A DNA stretch of 64,000 nt. It comes from Nannochloris sp. 'desiccata' (lineage: Eukaryota; Chlorophyta; Trebouxiophyceae; Chlorellales; Chlorellaceae). This document shows positions 19,827 to 32,061 of this stretch, piece by piece. Numbering within the stretch: the first letter of the stretch is position 1; each line of letters opens with the position of its first letter. Under the pieces are notes generated by a model that did no database searches, had not been told where the DNA came from, and was given only the letters and a program-made list of their open reading frames with translations. The stretch covers positions 310,001 to 374,000 of the forward strand of contig JAGTXX020000003.1 of the NCBI GenBank assembly GCA_019044685.2, written 5' to 3'. The position numbers and the translations under genes were made by a program.

Positions 19827-20950
19827 ATGGCTTCCTGTCCGCCTCAATCTTCGATGTTGAAGACACCCTTTTTGAACATAGAGCGAAAGGGCAGTTATGC
19901 AATTGTCACGCTTATACGCGAGCCTGTTAACACTATGAACATGTCCATGTGGGAACAGCTTAGCGAAACTCTCGATATGCTCGAGGCAAACCTTAAAATC
20001 AGAGGAGTGATATTCCAATCGGGTTTGCAACGCGACGTCTTCACAGCAGGCAACGATATTATGGAGCTGTATGCACCTAACACATCCCAGGAACGCTACA
20101 GGTGAGCTCTCGGAACTACCGATTCCGTGAACTTTAGAATTTTTATTCTTCATTGTGTCGCTCGACGGCGTGCCGCATTTTGAACAAATTAAATTAATTG
20201 CCTATCTCACCCCTCTTTCTTTTCCAATAACTTCTATTAACACCAACAGAAAATTTTGGTTGGTAAGCAATACATTCTTAGCCCGTCTCTACACCTCCCG
20301 TCTCGTCACCATCGCCGCCATCCGTGGCGCCTGCCCTGCAGGTGGATGCTGCCTCGCTCTCTGCTGCGACTACCGCATTATTACGGAGACTGGAAGTATC
20401 GGATTGAATGAAGTTGCATTAGGTATTAGCGTTCCGAAATACTGGGGATTGCTGATGCAGAGGATTGTAGGATCGGGCCCAGCTGAAAAGCTTCTTCAGT
20501 TTGCTGTCATGGCAACCCCCGACGAGGCCAAAGAGCTAAAGCTCGTAGATGATGTGGTGCCGAAATTGAAGCTGCAAGCAGCCGCAGAGGCGGCAATGCT
20601 CGAGTTATTGAAAGCGCCGGATGCAGGGAGAGCGGTACGTAGTAGTAATAGTGGTATTTAACCCTTACATAATTTACGAGTTATCTATTCGCTTTTGTGG
20701 AGCGGTTGATTTCACTACCTCTCACCTCGGTTCAAGTTCGCTCAAAACGCATTATAACTTTATCTGTTCTCTTTTTTGCTTGCAGCTGACGAAGTTTCTG
20801 ATGCGTGGTGAATTAGCAGAAGATTGGAAAGCATATCTTATTCCTGAATCTGAGTCTGCATGGAAACAGCTGAGCTCACCTGGTACTGTCGCCAAGCTCA
20901 AAGGGGTGATGGATCGGCTGTCGGGGAAGAAAGCTACTAGCAAACTTTAA
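19827..20950 (+). CDS. Delta3,Delta2-enoyl-CoA isomerase, peroxisomal (PTS1)
   Basis: Three exons, 19827-20101, 20250-20634 and 20786-20950, in phase, 274 aa. It is a crotonase-fold enzyme of the ECI1 group. FTAGNDIMEL (about 73-82) and the oxyanion-hole segment GACPAGGCCLAL (about 126-137) are present. GLNEVALGI carries the glutamate that aligns with the catalytic residue of ECI1. DEAKELKLVDDVVP is the usual late helix. The enzyme moves a double bond from position 3 to 2 so that unsaturated fatty acids can enter beta-oxidation. The protein ends in SKL, a canonical peroxisomal import signal (PTS1). There is no N-terminal presequence, so a peroxisomal location is favoured over mitochondrial. 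The last exon carries LTKFLMRG, also typical of the family. Confidence 0.9.
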
Positions 20951-21249
20951 GTTTTTAATTTTTTTGCTAAGCTTCTTACTATTAATGTGTCGTATGTGTG
21001 CATATGTAAACATCTAAAAAGGGCGCGCCATGTGTGGGTATGTTGGCGGTCTACAGTGAAAATTTTATTAGGGGAAAAGGTAGCAGAAAATGCGTAAAAA
21101 GCAAATACCGAAGTAGAGCGAGAAAAGAGCATACCACCACTATTTGACTAAAACAGGTTAGAAAGGAAAAAACAGAGCAGTCAAATGGGTAATAGGGGCA
21201 AGGATAAAAAAAATAAAGTAAAAAAATAGCAATACTAAAGACATTTAAT

Positions 21250-22775
21250 TTAACAAGTTTTTTTGAGATCTTTCAGGACAGCACATGCTGCCTCTTGTCC
21301 AGATATATAGGCGCCATGAACAGTCGCAGGGAACTTCACACTCGTATGCTCCCCAGCGAATCGAATACGCCCCCTTGCGACAGGTGCACCGACACCTTTA
21401 TGCACCTGGATAAATTCCATTCTGGGGGTCGTATACGAGTACGAACCACGCGAAAATGGATCTTTACCCCATTTCGTAACATAGGACTTGATCGGATTGG
21501 GTGCAGAAGGCCAGATTTTTCTTAAAACGGCCATTGCTTCAGAAATAACTTGAGTATCAGATTTCATCTCAAGTCCCTGGGCATACTTCGCGGCGTTAAA
21601 GCCGCATAAAACAGGTAATCCCCCAGCAGGTTCCAAGGAGAGCCATTCACCCCATGCGCCATTCCCTTTTCCGGAGACGTAATAGATGAATTCTTCCTTT
21701 GTACCCCAAAAAGCATTCTCAAAAATTAAAAAACATTTGTTTAAAATCCCAGACCCCATAGCGGCAATTGCATTCCGATTGATAGACGGTAATTGAGGTG
21801 TAAATTTCACTACATTTGCCTTTAGTACACCAATAGGTAGTGTCACAATCACGTGTTTCGCGGAAAAAGTAACGATTTTCCCGCCTTTATTTTTAGCTTT
21901 TACCACTACCGTCGCTGGATTTAGGTAGTTGATTTCAGCGACTTGGTAATTTAATTTCACTATATTACCTTTGGCTAGGTATCTAAATATATTTTGATAA
22001 CCTCCAAGGACGAGTTTATCGCCTCCAGGTAACGCGGAATCATCGTCATACCACAAAGAAAGATCAGAAATTGGGCCAACATACTCATGTTCTATATTAG
22101 TAATTAAACTATGTTTAAACGAGTTAAGCGCTGCCCCAGATAATTCTTTCTTTTTAATAAAGGCATCAACAGCAGATTGGAGTCCTGGATCGTTGTCTAG
22201 ATCGTAATCTGCGTCTCGTTGTTCATCAAGAAAGTTTTCAAACTGGCTCCACTGCGTTTCAAGAGCAGTTTCCTGTGCAAAAGTTAGAGGGGTGCCGTTG
22301 GAGTTGAAAATTTCGCCGTTGTTGTAGTTGGTCTTTTTAGAGGACAGAGCCACATTGGCTGTTTTGGCAAGAGGGACGAGAGGGTTTCCTGTGGTGCCGT
22401 GCACCCATGAAGCGCCGAGGTCAATAGAAATGAAGTTCCCTGCTGCGTTTTTTGGGTTGACAGTCCACGTACGGCCACCGACACGGTCTCGGGCTTCAAG
22501 CACAATAACATTGACGCCTTTTTCCTTTAATTTGGTAGCGGCAGCAAGGCCAGATGCACCCGCTCCGATGACAAGGACATCGGTGGCAGTTTCTGATTGA
22601 GCCGAGATTATTGGTAACAGGTTTGAAATCAGTATTAAAACTAGCTGAAGATTGAAGAGTGATTTGGACTGAGCCTGCAAGGACGAGGAATATTAATTAG
22701 TTAAATTAAATTCTGTTACGGATCACTTTAGAAGATTATCTTTGAAAGCTGTAGCGGAAGCTGGGAACATACCAT
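21250..22775 (-). CDS. Secreted FAD-dependent amine oxidase (polyamine oxidase-like)
   Basis: Two exons on the minus strand: 22775-22773, which is the ATG alone, and 22674-21250. They join in phase 0 across a 98-nt intron, giving 475 aa. The long ORF itself begins without an ATG right at an acceptor, so this join gives the only plausible start. Residues 2-27 (hydrophobic LQLVLILISNLLPIISA, then Gln/Ser) form a signal peptide. VLVIGAGASGLAAA is the ADP-binding Rossmann motif, EARDRVGGRTW follows it, and FAGEHTSVKFPATVHGAYIS is the C-terminal FAD-binding motif. These are the hallmarks of flavin amine oxidases. YSYTTPRMEF and LGASWVHG fit polyamine oxidases. The likely reaction is oxidation of spermine or spermidine with release of hydrogen peroxide outside the cell or in the secretory path. 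Substrate choice cannot be told from the sequence. Confidence 0.88.
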
Positions 22776-23053
22776 AATTGTTTCCGTGGTATCAATTTAA
22801 TTGAAAAGGGAGCATCTTCAGTTGCAATAACCTAATAATACAAACACGGTTTTAGCTCGACCTGGAATAAAATAAGGTGGTGATTTTTGAGTTGAAGGCT
22901 GTCTGTTCCTTAAAGATGTCATATTTACAACATTCACTTATTTAGAATATATCCATAAATTACCGCAGCCAGTCTATTAGCCCCAAGCACCTCCAGGTGG
23001 GCTATTCATAATATTAGTCGGCCTAACTGACACCCTCATTTAAACACATTGGT

Positions 23054-24499
23054 ATGGCGTTTTCAGACTCCAATAACCAGCTGACACCGCTTACGCGTGA
23101 AATAGCTACCCTTACTGCCACCCTCCAAAGAGAGAAGCATCGAAGGGCAGCTATAGCTTCGCACGCAAAAGAAGTTGAGCATCGAGCAGACACAGCTGAG
23201 ATGAAATTAAAGCAAGTGCAGTATGCGAATAAGAAATTGGAAGAAGAGCTTAACAGTTTTAAAGAAAACGAAGCTGAGAATAGGTGAGTGGACTTTTAAA
23301 TTATTCAACCGACAATATTGAACCATTGTTTATTTATCATTGGACGACAACGCCCCGGTGCTTCAAATTTTTATCAAGTTTTTTTCTTTTATATCAGAGC
23401 TTGTGATGAAGAGAATGCTAAGCTGAAAGCTCAAGTTGCTCAATTACGTGCCGATCTCATTGAAAATCAAGCTCGCCAACAAGAACTCCTTGAACTACAA
23501 GTTGATTCCATCAATGCTCCCAGTGCTGCCGCTGCACCAGCTGCTGTTCCGAGACCCTCTCCGTCTCTTGCCTCTACCAGCAACCATGACGTTGATACCG
23601 CGATGAAAGAGCTCAGCGCCATCATCCCTCAATACAGAGCTTCCATCCTCGCTTTGCAGGGCCGCATTGCCGTTCTAAATAAGCAACTGGAGCAGTTGAC
23701 GGCGGAGAGAGACCAACTGCAACGAGATGCCTCCACGTGGCGAGATGCAGCGGAACGCAATGAAGCCTGCTTTGCTGGAGTAGCAGCGAAGCTGCATACT
23801 CAAGAAGCAGATTCTCTTGCTTCTAAAACCTCTTCTCAGCAACGCACAGCCAGGCTAGAAAGTGAAATAAGTTTGTTAAAACAACAACATGCAACAGCCA
23901 AAAAGGAGTTGAAAGAAGCACGCTATGCAGCGCAGCAGGCTCAGCAGGCAGTAGATTCTCAACAGAAACTGTTGAATACGCAGTCAAATACCATTGCTAG
24001 GCTTGAAACGACTGTGAGAGAGCAGCAAGAGGATATCATTGCAGCTTTGGATCTTGTCTGTCACAAAACTGGTGGCGGTAATGGGGTTCCTCTTGCTGGA
24101 ACTAGTGGAACCGATATGAGTAAGAATATAAAGAAATGTGATATTGATGCCAGTTTAGATTTCCTCGACACCATAGGGGCTCCTGGTAAGCCAAAACAAA
24201 CAGCTAGAGCTAGAGCATCTGCTGGAGGAGGTGATGTTGAGGATTGGACCATTCCCGCTTCAACCGCTGGCGGTGGTGATATTGATGGTGAAGACGATCT
24301 ACAGACGTGGTTGCACAATCCTTCGTTTGATTCTATGGATGCTAAAAACAAGGCCAATAATGGGATGAAAGGGAACATGAAGATTCAACAGCAGCAACAA
24401 GCACCGCCAAGCAAAACTAAAAGTCATAATTCAGTCGAGATGCAAGATCTTGCTGCAGATATTTCAGCATTAAGGAATGCTTTACAGCGTGTTCTTTAG
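23054..24499 (+). CDS. Coiled-coil protein, 443 aa, unknown
   Basis: Two exons, 23054-23283 and 23398-24499, joined AG/A with a 114-nt intron inside a continuous heptad region (KENEAENR, then ACDEENAKLKAQVAQL). The coiled coil covers about 10-115 and 150-285, with an Ala/Pro/Ser linker at about 121-140. The C-terminal third is disordered, with DDLQTWLHNPSFDS and a final short helix (LAADISALRNALQRVL). No enzyme or binding domain was recognised. It lies head to head with the amine oxidase gene, 278 bp apart. Confidence 0.72.
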
Positions 24500-24680
24500 T
24501 TTGGATACATTTTGCATGACTTCACACACAACAAAATGTTTAGATTATGTACCTTATATCTACCAAATAATGCAAAACTTATTGTCTATAAAAAAACCGT
24601 AATTTCTAAATACAGGTCCGTACTTCTTTAAAAGTTGGTGGCCCCGGTACTTTTTTGAAAAGGCTACTTCAAAAACGTTT

Positions 24681-26075
24681 TTACTCTTCCTCTTCCCCCT
24701 TCTTGAATTTGAAATTCTTATCCCACGCACCTGGCACCAAGGAACTCGCCATCATCACAGGTGTAATATCCATATCTCTTTCTATAACACGCGATGCCCA
24801 AAACGTATGTAAAGCATCAATTCTTTCTTTCTTCCACTGAGAAGTGGAGGTCGTTGCAGCAACAGGGTTTACTTGAACTCCGAGAGTCGTTCCAAATTCT
24901 CGAAATGCGAGTCTATACCCTGCTGGTTCACTGAAATATCCATCTCGCCACAATTTATCGAGACTTTGGATAGATTGGGTGGCTATAAACCTCGCCCAGG
25001 CTTCTTCTTTCACTTTCTCTCCTTGCGCAGCCTCCCCTGCCCCGGTGCTGGAAGGCATAGTTACTCCACTTTTTGAGGGACTCGAATCAGAGGCCAGAGC
25101 CCAATGAGTAAGCCATAACGCTTCACCTAAATCAAGAGGATCCGAGGAGTGATATCTACGATATTTAATCTCCACCATCGATAAAAAATCTTCCTCCTCC
25201 TTCACCAACACATCTTCTTTTTCCTCGACACGGCCTCCTTCCCCTCCGACACCACCTTCCTTGTTCTTTCTTCCTCGAAAGGCAGCAGCGGTGTTTTGAA
25301 GCAGTCTAACTGTAATTAACCCATCAAACGGATCTAGATTCCCCTCAGAAGGGACCATAGGACGTTTCATATCAATAGAAATTTTCCAGTACATTTTTGG
25401 AACACCACCACCGCTGGTGCGGTACACAAAATGAGGATGTACCGCTTTGAGAAGCTCCACAGCCCAGTTGTTATATTTTGCGTCATTTCTTGCCAAGCTC
25501 ATACGATTTAATGCAAAAGCCCATCTGGTTATATAATGGTAATATTGACCATCGCCATCAGGATGTTCTTCAGGGTGTACCTTTCCAATTCGGAGACCTC
25601 CTTTCGTGGGGTGATCGTCACTTGCTCCTAAAAGACGAGGTTGGTGTGAGCTAGCGCCCACCCCTAAGCTTGATCCACCGCGTTGTCTACCAAGAATATT
25701 ATGTACATTCTTAATTAACGCGTCTGCTTGGTCTAGATAATGTGGTTTTCCAGTTAATTCTGCGAGAGAGATGAAATTGACTACACCAAAAGCATCAGTC
25801 CAGAGGTATCGACTTTTATTTTCACGATAAGGCCCCGGTTGCCAATTTTCTTTGGTGTGTTTTTGAGGGTCGTAAGGGCCATATACATAGGTCATTAAAC
25901 CTTCAGCACCGGAGAGACGGTCTTCTGGAGTGGTGAGAGATTTCAAAAAACTGGTGAGGCGAGCCATCGTTGTTGGGTATTTAGGGTATGTAATAAATTT
26001 GGATTTATGCGCCTGGAGTGCGGGTTGGAAGGTGTACTGGGTGCATATAGAGTATGTAATAATATGTGACAACAT
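24681..26075 (-). CDS. Six-hairpin glycosidase-like hypothetical protein
   Basis: Single-exon ORF of 464 aa. Repeated helix pairs with aromatic motifs (SRYLWTDAFGVVNF, DGQYYHYITRWAFALNRM, HSSDPLDLGEALWLTHWAL and AGYRLAFREFGTTLG) suggest an (alpha/alpha)6 barrel like those of six-hairpin glycosidases. I recall similar unannotated proteins in fungi and algae, but no characterised activity. A Glu/Lys-rich loop around residues 275-300 is an insertion. The first ATG gives a 36-residue leader. The second Met, in MARLTSFLKS at residue 37, may be the true start because the fold begins after it. No signal peptide is clear. Confidence 0.65.
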   Translation of the reverse strand: MLSHIITYSICTQYTFQPALQAHKSKFITYPKYPTTMARLTSFLKSLTTPEDRLSGAEGLMTYVYGPYDPQKHTKENWQPGPYRENKSRYLWTDAFGVVNFISLAELTGKPHYLDQADALIKNVHNILGRQRGGSSLGVGASSHQPRLLGASDDHPTKGGLRIGKVHPEEHPDGDGQYYHYITRWAFALNRMSLARNDAKYNNWAVELLKAVHPHFVYRTSGGGVPKMYWKISIDMKRPMVPSEGNLDPFDGLITVRLLQNTAAAFRGRKNKEGGVGGEGGRVEEKEDVLVKEEEDFLSMVEIKYRRYHSSDPLDLGEALWLTHWALASDSSPSKSGVTMPSSTGAGEAAQGEKVKEEAWARFIATQSIQSLDKLWRDGYFSEPAGYRLAFREFGTTLGVQVNPVAATTSTSQWKKERIDALHTFWASRVIERDMDITPVMMASSLVPGAWDKNFKFKKGEEEE

Positions 26076-26632
26076 TAAATAGAATTAATTATGGGGGTAA
26101 TGAGCGAAAACAAATTCTTCTGCGTCCAAAGTCTCTTTCAAAGTTTGCGCTGACGCGGCGTTGTGACGTAGAAAGCCCCAGGAAGAAGGTGCGAGGCACC
26201 CAAGAGCACTTAATATATGCTTCTATTAGCGTACCCAAGTCCGTCGCATAAATTCTAACTAACGATAGACGCTAGTAACGCTACTTTCACACAGCCAGTG
26301 CACCTTGTTGGCTATTTTTCTCTCCTTGGACTGCTATTTGTAAGCTTAATGGGACTGGAATGGCTGGAAAAGAGCAATCCATATATTGATTAGATCGAGA
26401 AAAGGGTGACCTTGAGGTGTGGCGAGCCGAGGAAATTGAAGTTTTCCTTTTTTTGCAGGAGACGGTCCATTGCCCTCTGCCGCCGGGACTTGCTAGCTTT
26501 CATTTTTATATACAAATTTTCATTTATTTATACTCTATGTTCATTCTAGTAAAATAAATTATTGTTCTCAATCTATATTCGTAAAAGAGAAATTAGAAAA
26601 AGAGATGTATCAATATACAGAGTAGAGATAGA
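26076..26632. other. Intergenic, no gene seen
   Basis: This is 557 bp between two minus-strand genes: the promoter of the six-hairpin gene and the 3' UTR of the ARF-GEF gene. It is AT-rich near the ARF-GEF stop. Confidence 0.45.
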
Positions 26633-29600
26633 TTAGCTCTGCTTGCATGCAGGAGGCGCTTCTTCCTCTTCAACTGCAGGTTGCTCTTCTACCAATGCAG
26701 GTGCAGGTGCTGGGTCGGTAGCAGCTGGCGCAACAGGTTGTAGAGCCACAGCTCCGTTCTCAACTGGTGAAGGTGCTGCAGCAGCGGGGTCGGTAGCAAC
26801 TGACGCTGCAGGCACAGCCACATCTCCTCCGCCTCCACGAAGGATCCCAGCAGCATTCAACATTCCAGGATTCAATCCGGAACTGATTCCTCCCACTTTA
26901 CTCCACGTCAAATCCCACAAACTTCTCTTTTCAGCACCACTGCTATTCTCAATCCACCCAGGCACCAATACTCCGCTACTTGCCAGCACCATTAATAAGT
27001 TCTTCACATTTTCTGGGACAGACTCCATAACTGCTTCCTGCTTAATATCCATACAGGAGTGTAAGGCAGTCAATGCATCACTCCATAAAGCGTAGAAATC
27101 TCTATCTGGTGCCATTAATGGCATGTATTGTAAGAGTACTTTGGTCAACATGTTGACTGCGAGGCAGACAGATTTCTCTAATCCAGGGCGGGTTTTGGCC
27201 GCTTTGGGACTGGCAGCTAGTTTTGCAAGGTCACTGACGAGTGGAATCAGCAGTTCTTTGGTTGTTTGGACCCATAACTCTGCTGGGAGATTGAGTGGAG
27301 CAGAAGCAATCAACGTTCTATGGAGAGCGGTGATGGAAGTATCTCGTAATTGCTTGACATCCTCTCTGCAGAGACCACGAGCCATGACACCGATAGAAGT
27401 AAGCCATAAATCAACCAACGCCTCATCAGATATACTTGCAGCACTGGTGATGCTGGTGGCACCATTAGTGGCAGCAACTAAAGAGGAAGAAGAAGAGGAA
27501 GAATTTGTTTTCTGTGCAGGGAGCCAAGTGAACAAGGCATCAGCACAATCCAAGAATCGTACTGCAGCTTCAGGATGTGATCCTTTATACCTATCAATTA
27601 ACTGCAAACAAGTTTCCAATAAAGGCATATATGATTCTGAAGACAAGGCACCGGGATCCCGACAGGCCATGCTGAGTGCTTCAAACGCAGCAGGGACAGC
27701 TTCAGGCCGGGCAGAGGTTAGTCTAATTAAAGCAGCAATCGTTCTCCAATCTGCTTCAGTGCGGATATAAGGGCCACTGCTCTTCACCAAGCCTAGCACA
27801 TCAGTGGCGATCCCCTCTGCCAAAGACCACGCGGCGCCTTGAGGTAAGCCTACTACAAGTTGTAAGGATGCCAGCAGCATCTCTGCTGTATCTTCTTTAT
27901 ATGGTAATAATCTTTGACACACTCGGAATAACCCAGCGACCGCACGTTCGACCAACGGCGTCGCTGGCTCAGCGCTTTCTGCACTCAAGCATGCTGCTAT
28001 ATATTCATGAACTAAAGGCCAAATAAGCGCAACTCTATCTCTATTGCGCAGTGTCAAGGTAATCAAAATTTCTAAAGCCAGTTCAGCAGTGTCTGAACTT
28101 TCACCTGTGCGTGCAGCAGCAACCACATTGCCACCCGCCCACATAGTTGCCTTGACTAGCTCCACCAAAGACTCTGCTGTCAGGAACTTTGAATCAGCAA
28201 TCAAGTCATCGACTCGGCAAACATCGGCAGAAGCCATTGCAGCAGCCATATATGCTTCTTCACGCGCTGTAGCTTCCTCCCCACCAGCTCCGTCAGTACC
28301 CTCGATCGAAATCAAAGAATTAATTGCTCTAGAAAATAAGGAACTAGACGCCTTTTTAGAGGGGGAAAGATTGGGAGCAGGTAACCTCCGACGTGCATCA
28401 TCAAGATCTTCACCATCAGCAGCGATAGCTGCAGCAGGGAGCAATCCTAGTTTATGTAATCGTACTATGCATTCCAATACGTACCGCCACCCGCCTCGTA
28501 AACTATCTCCGTACCTATTAGCTATATCAAACGTCGTCTCTACTGCAGCTCTGCCCTTTGCAGATTCTCCAAACACTAGTGCAGGTTTGGGAACATCTGC
28601 AGAGAGCGCAGCAGCGGTGTATTTCGCCAAAGTACTGAGCAATTGATCGCCAACATCGGGAAGGCCATGGTGAGTTGCTAAGCGAGCTGCTACAAGGAGA
28701 CCATTCATAGCACGACGAGCGATACCAGGGTCAGAAGATCCATCTAAAATAACAGAAACAGCTGCCAAAGTAGGTCCCCAAATCAACGCAAACATATCTC
28801 GTTCGATTCCAGCGTTAGATTGGGCGCCAAGAATCATTTGACCACGGGGGCGTTGTGCATCACGTGCCATCCTTTCCCAGAATACCAACTGTGCAGGTAA
28901 CTCTTCTGGAGCGCATTCTGATGAAATTTTAAGCTCGTCAGCAGAGATTGCAGAGTAAATATGCTGAAGTAGTTCTTTGGGCATTGGGGCACCGTCGTTG
29001 GTGTTGTCGTTAATACGATTAAAATCCTTTAAACTCATTTTCTTCTTATTCTGGGTATTATGCAAATCTGTGTTTAACATAATAACCGAAAAGGCAAGCA
29101 CGTATGCAGCGTCTGCGCTCTTTAAACCACCATTTGAATTTTGTTCATAATAGCGTTTTCCAAAAGTTTGCATGATTCTATCGATTTTTTGACCTTCTCC
29201 TGGAGGACGGAAAGCATCCATGAATAGACGGAGCGCAGTATCAAATTCTAATCCACTGAAATCGAAAGTCTCGCTGAATGCATCACGTACTTGGTCATAA
29301 AAGGTGTCCCTTTCTCCAAGAACCTCCCCAATACTGGGCTTTGCTAAACCAGGGCAACACCTCAAAAACCGTGCTACAGACCCAGGATCAAGCGTGGGAG
29401 GTAGTAAATGCAACGATTGACATAGCTGAAACCCTTTCTTAGCGTCTCTATTGAAATGTTCAGAGACCGACGTCAATCGACCTTTTAGCAATTTTTCTGT
29501 ACGAGCGATTTCTGCAGCTGTAGCATCAGGCCCATCTTGTACACTCAAAGAAGGGGCAATCCCTTGTGCGAGAGGGGTCCAGATATCTAAAAAGCCTTCA

Positions 29601-31730
29601 GGTTCTTTAGAGGCAGCAACAGCTGCAGCGGTCGCTGCATCATCCTCAGCAGCAGCAGTGCCACTCGCAAAACTATTATCTTTTCCCTCCTCTTCGTCTT
29701 CTAGAGAGACTAGGTTTTCACAACCAGCCCCTAAAGATGCTAAAATCGCCATGATCCCATCTAGAGAAAGCACATGCACAGTAGAAACAGGGCCATTCAC
29801 CGGAAAGGCGGCCTTTGAAAGCAAAGTGCAAATCTGTTCAAATAAGTTTGTTCGTTCAATTCTGCAATCTAAATTCAGGTACATATCTTTGACGAATCCA
29901 GGTTGACTGCAGAAATCAAGGACACCTTCCAATGCTATTTGCTGTGCCTCCACAGAGCCATTAGTACCTCTCCCTTCGGCCATTGGGAGGAGCAACAAAC
30001 TCAAAAGTGCTTCCAGCTGCAGTAGCAAATAGCGATTCAAATAAGCGTAGAGAGCCAATGCAACTTGACAGATGCCTGATAAACACGATAAACTCGCTCC
30101 CCTTGCAGCAGAAAACAATGCCTTGACCAGATCTTGCCTTAATAAAGCAATCAATGGTTCATGGGCTGCAATGGCGGTACCGCCAGCCTGCAAGGCTGCC
30201 AGTACCAGATCCAGACCATGTGCTGGTAATCCGGTATGTTGACGTGATGGAGGGGCAGATACGAAACTAATAACAAAGCTTAGTACTTCACATAAGGATT
30301 CGATACCGTACCCACCATCACCTCCATAGTCACTTTCCTGGCCGGCCATTTCAAAGGGAGAGACAGCACGTGCGGGTATGGGAGAGAGTAAGGAGACGAT
30401 TTCGTGGTGGGGAGGGACAGAAGGAACATCAGGAGAAGCTATAGTAGTAGTAAATTCTATTTCTTCCTCTTTCTTGACATCAATATTATTCTCGGTGGGA
30501 GCGGCAAGGAGAGGAACCGTGTTTCTTTCCTTTTCTTCTTCTTTTTCTCCTAGCAATGCTTCTGTCTCAGCTCCTTCCAATTTCAAAACTACGTTTGCTC
30601 CATTTTCGTCCACTTCCAACGCTGCTGCGATAAATTCCGTCTTCTCAGCTGTCTCTGCTTCATTGCCGTTGACAGACGCAGCAGGTGACACCATCAAGCG
30701 AGACCCCATATGCAATACAGAAGGGGTCACTTTCCCACTGACAGGCACATTGCTGCTCTGCATGCTTTCCACTCTAGAAAAGATACCAGAAACCAAATCT
30801 GCCATGGCTCTGCGGGACGCTTGCGTTAATAGCTCAGAAGTTTCCCGCCCCTTTTCAGTTTGGTAGTGGCCAATGCGATAACACGCTTGAAAAATATTGA
30901 TTAGATTATCGTGGGTGAGTAATCGACCTTGGGGCGATCGTACAGTAGCGACAAGAACATCAAGAATACGGCTGAGAACACATTCATCAAAGGCAGGGTA
31001 GGTTGCTTCGAATTTGCATTGAGTAACTGCCTCGGCGATTGAGTGAAGAGCCTCTGAGACGCCGCTTAAAGAGTCGCCTGGAGAGGTTAATTAATAAAAT
31101 ATACGGTCAATTTGTTAGAATAGTAAAGGGAAAGTGGGAGTAACGGTAGAGACATAGCCTACATCAATGCATTACTGATCAATCTAGAATTAAAAAGTAG
31201 AAGAATAAAGGATAAAACCTACCTAGCATATTGCTTTGAAGAATTTTGAGCACCGCCATGAGAGCAACATCTGTCACTGTGCCACTGGTCTCTGGAGACT
31301 TGATTACTTGTAGAAATGGGTTCAAATATTCCAAGGGTTCTACTTCTGACCAATCTGCGTGTAGATAATCAGGAATAAATAAGGTGTGAGCTACACAACT
31401 GCTAATGAATTCAACAAACAAGATTATTTAAATGAAAACTGCTCTTACGTTGCCAGGTAAAAAGCTTGCGGCGAAGATTCTTGAGATCTTCACTAAGAGG
31501 GTCTTCTAATTCATCATCCTGCAATAGAGCATGGCATATCAAAGGAGCTTAGCTGCCTGCTTTTCCTCAAATTTTATTTCAAGTGATCAAAGTGCGTATA
31601 CAATCGAGGCAATATTTACCTCATATCTGCTGCTCACAGGGGGCCAGCGGCTGCTAGAACGCATAGATGCCAGCACCCCAGCGACCTCTCCATTCAGGAG
31701 GAGCCCATTGTGGTGGCAACCTTGTCCCAT
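26633..31730 (-). CDS. Large ARF guanine-nucleotide exchange factor, GNOM/GBF1/Gea type
   Basis: Four exons on the minus strand: 31730-31620, 31518-31449, 31390-31223 and 31077-26633. All have GT-AG introns and consistent phases, giving 1597 aa. The N terminus (LLLNGEVAGVLASMRSSSRW, EDPLSEDLKNLRRKLF, EYLNPFLQVIKSPETSG) matches the DCB domain of plant GNOM-type GEFs. An HUS domain follows at about 280-420. The Sec7 domain lies at about 655-845. It contains FRPPGEGQKIDRIMQTFG, whose glutamate is the catalytic finger residue that expels GDP from ARF, and VIMLNTDLHNTQNKKKM. The C-terminal 700 residues are helical HDS repeats, ending in a Pro/Ala/Glu-rich tail. Such GEFs activate ARF1 at the Golgi or endosomes to start COPI coat assembly. 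Length and domain order are normal for the family. The ATG in exon 1 is preceded only by a non-ATG open frame. Confidence 0.92.
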
Positions 31731-32061
31731 TGCAAACTTAATTAAAACTGCTATCAGTATTTCCTGTTTCTCAAGGCAATAGGGCAAACATTTGGCTGAA
31801 AATATTCACAACTTTTGTACAATTACTTCTTTATTGTAAACAGAGCCCTCGTGAAAGCTAATTTCCTATACTTATTTCAATTTTGCAGTTGCATCAACTG
31901 TTGTTGCTGTGAAGCCACCACCAGCATGGCTAGGGCTCGGTCTCTATTTGTCATTACAATACACAACAACTACAAGAAGAAGAAGATACGTATGAAAACA
32001 AAGTAAAATACAGCAGTGAAATAGACAGACATCCTACATCAAACACACGTTTTTGCTTTTC
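31731..32061. other. Intergenic, no gene seen
   Basis: This is 331 bp between the ARF-GEF start and the Miro stop, both genes on the minus strand. TTACA near 31953 would give a TGTAA signal for the Miro transcript. Confidence 0.45.
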
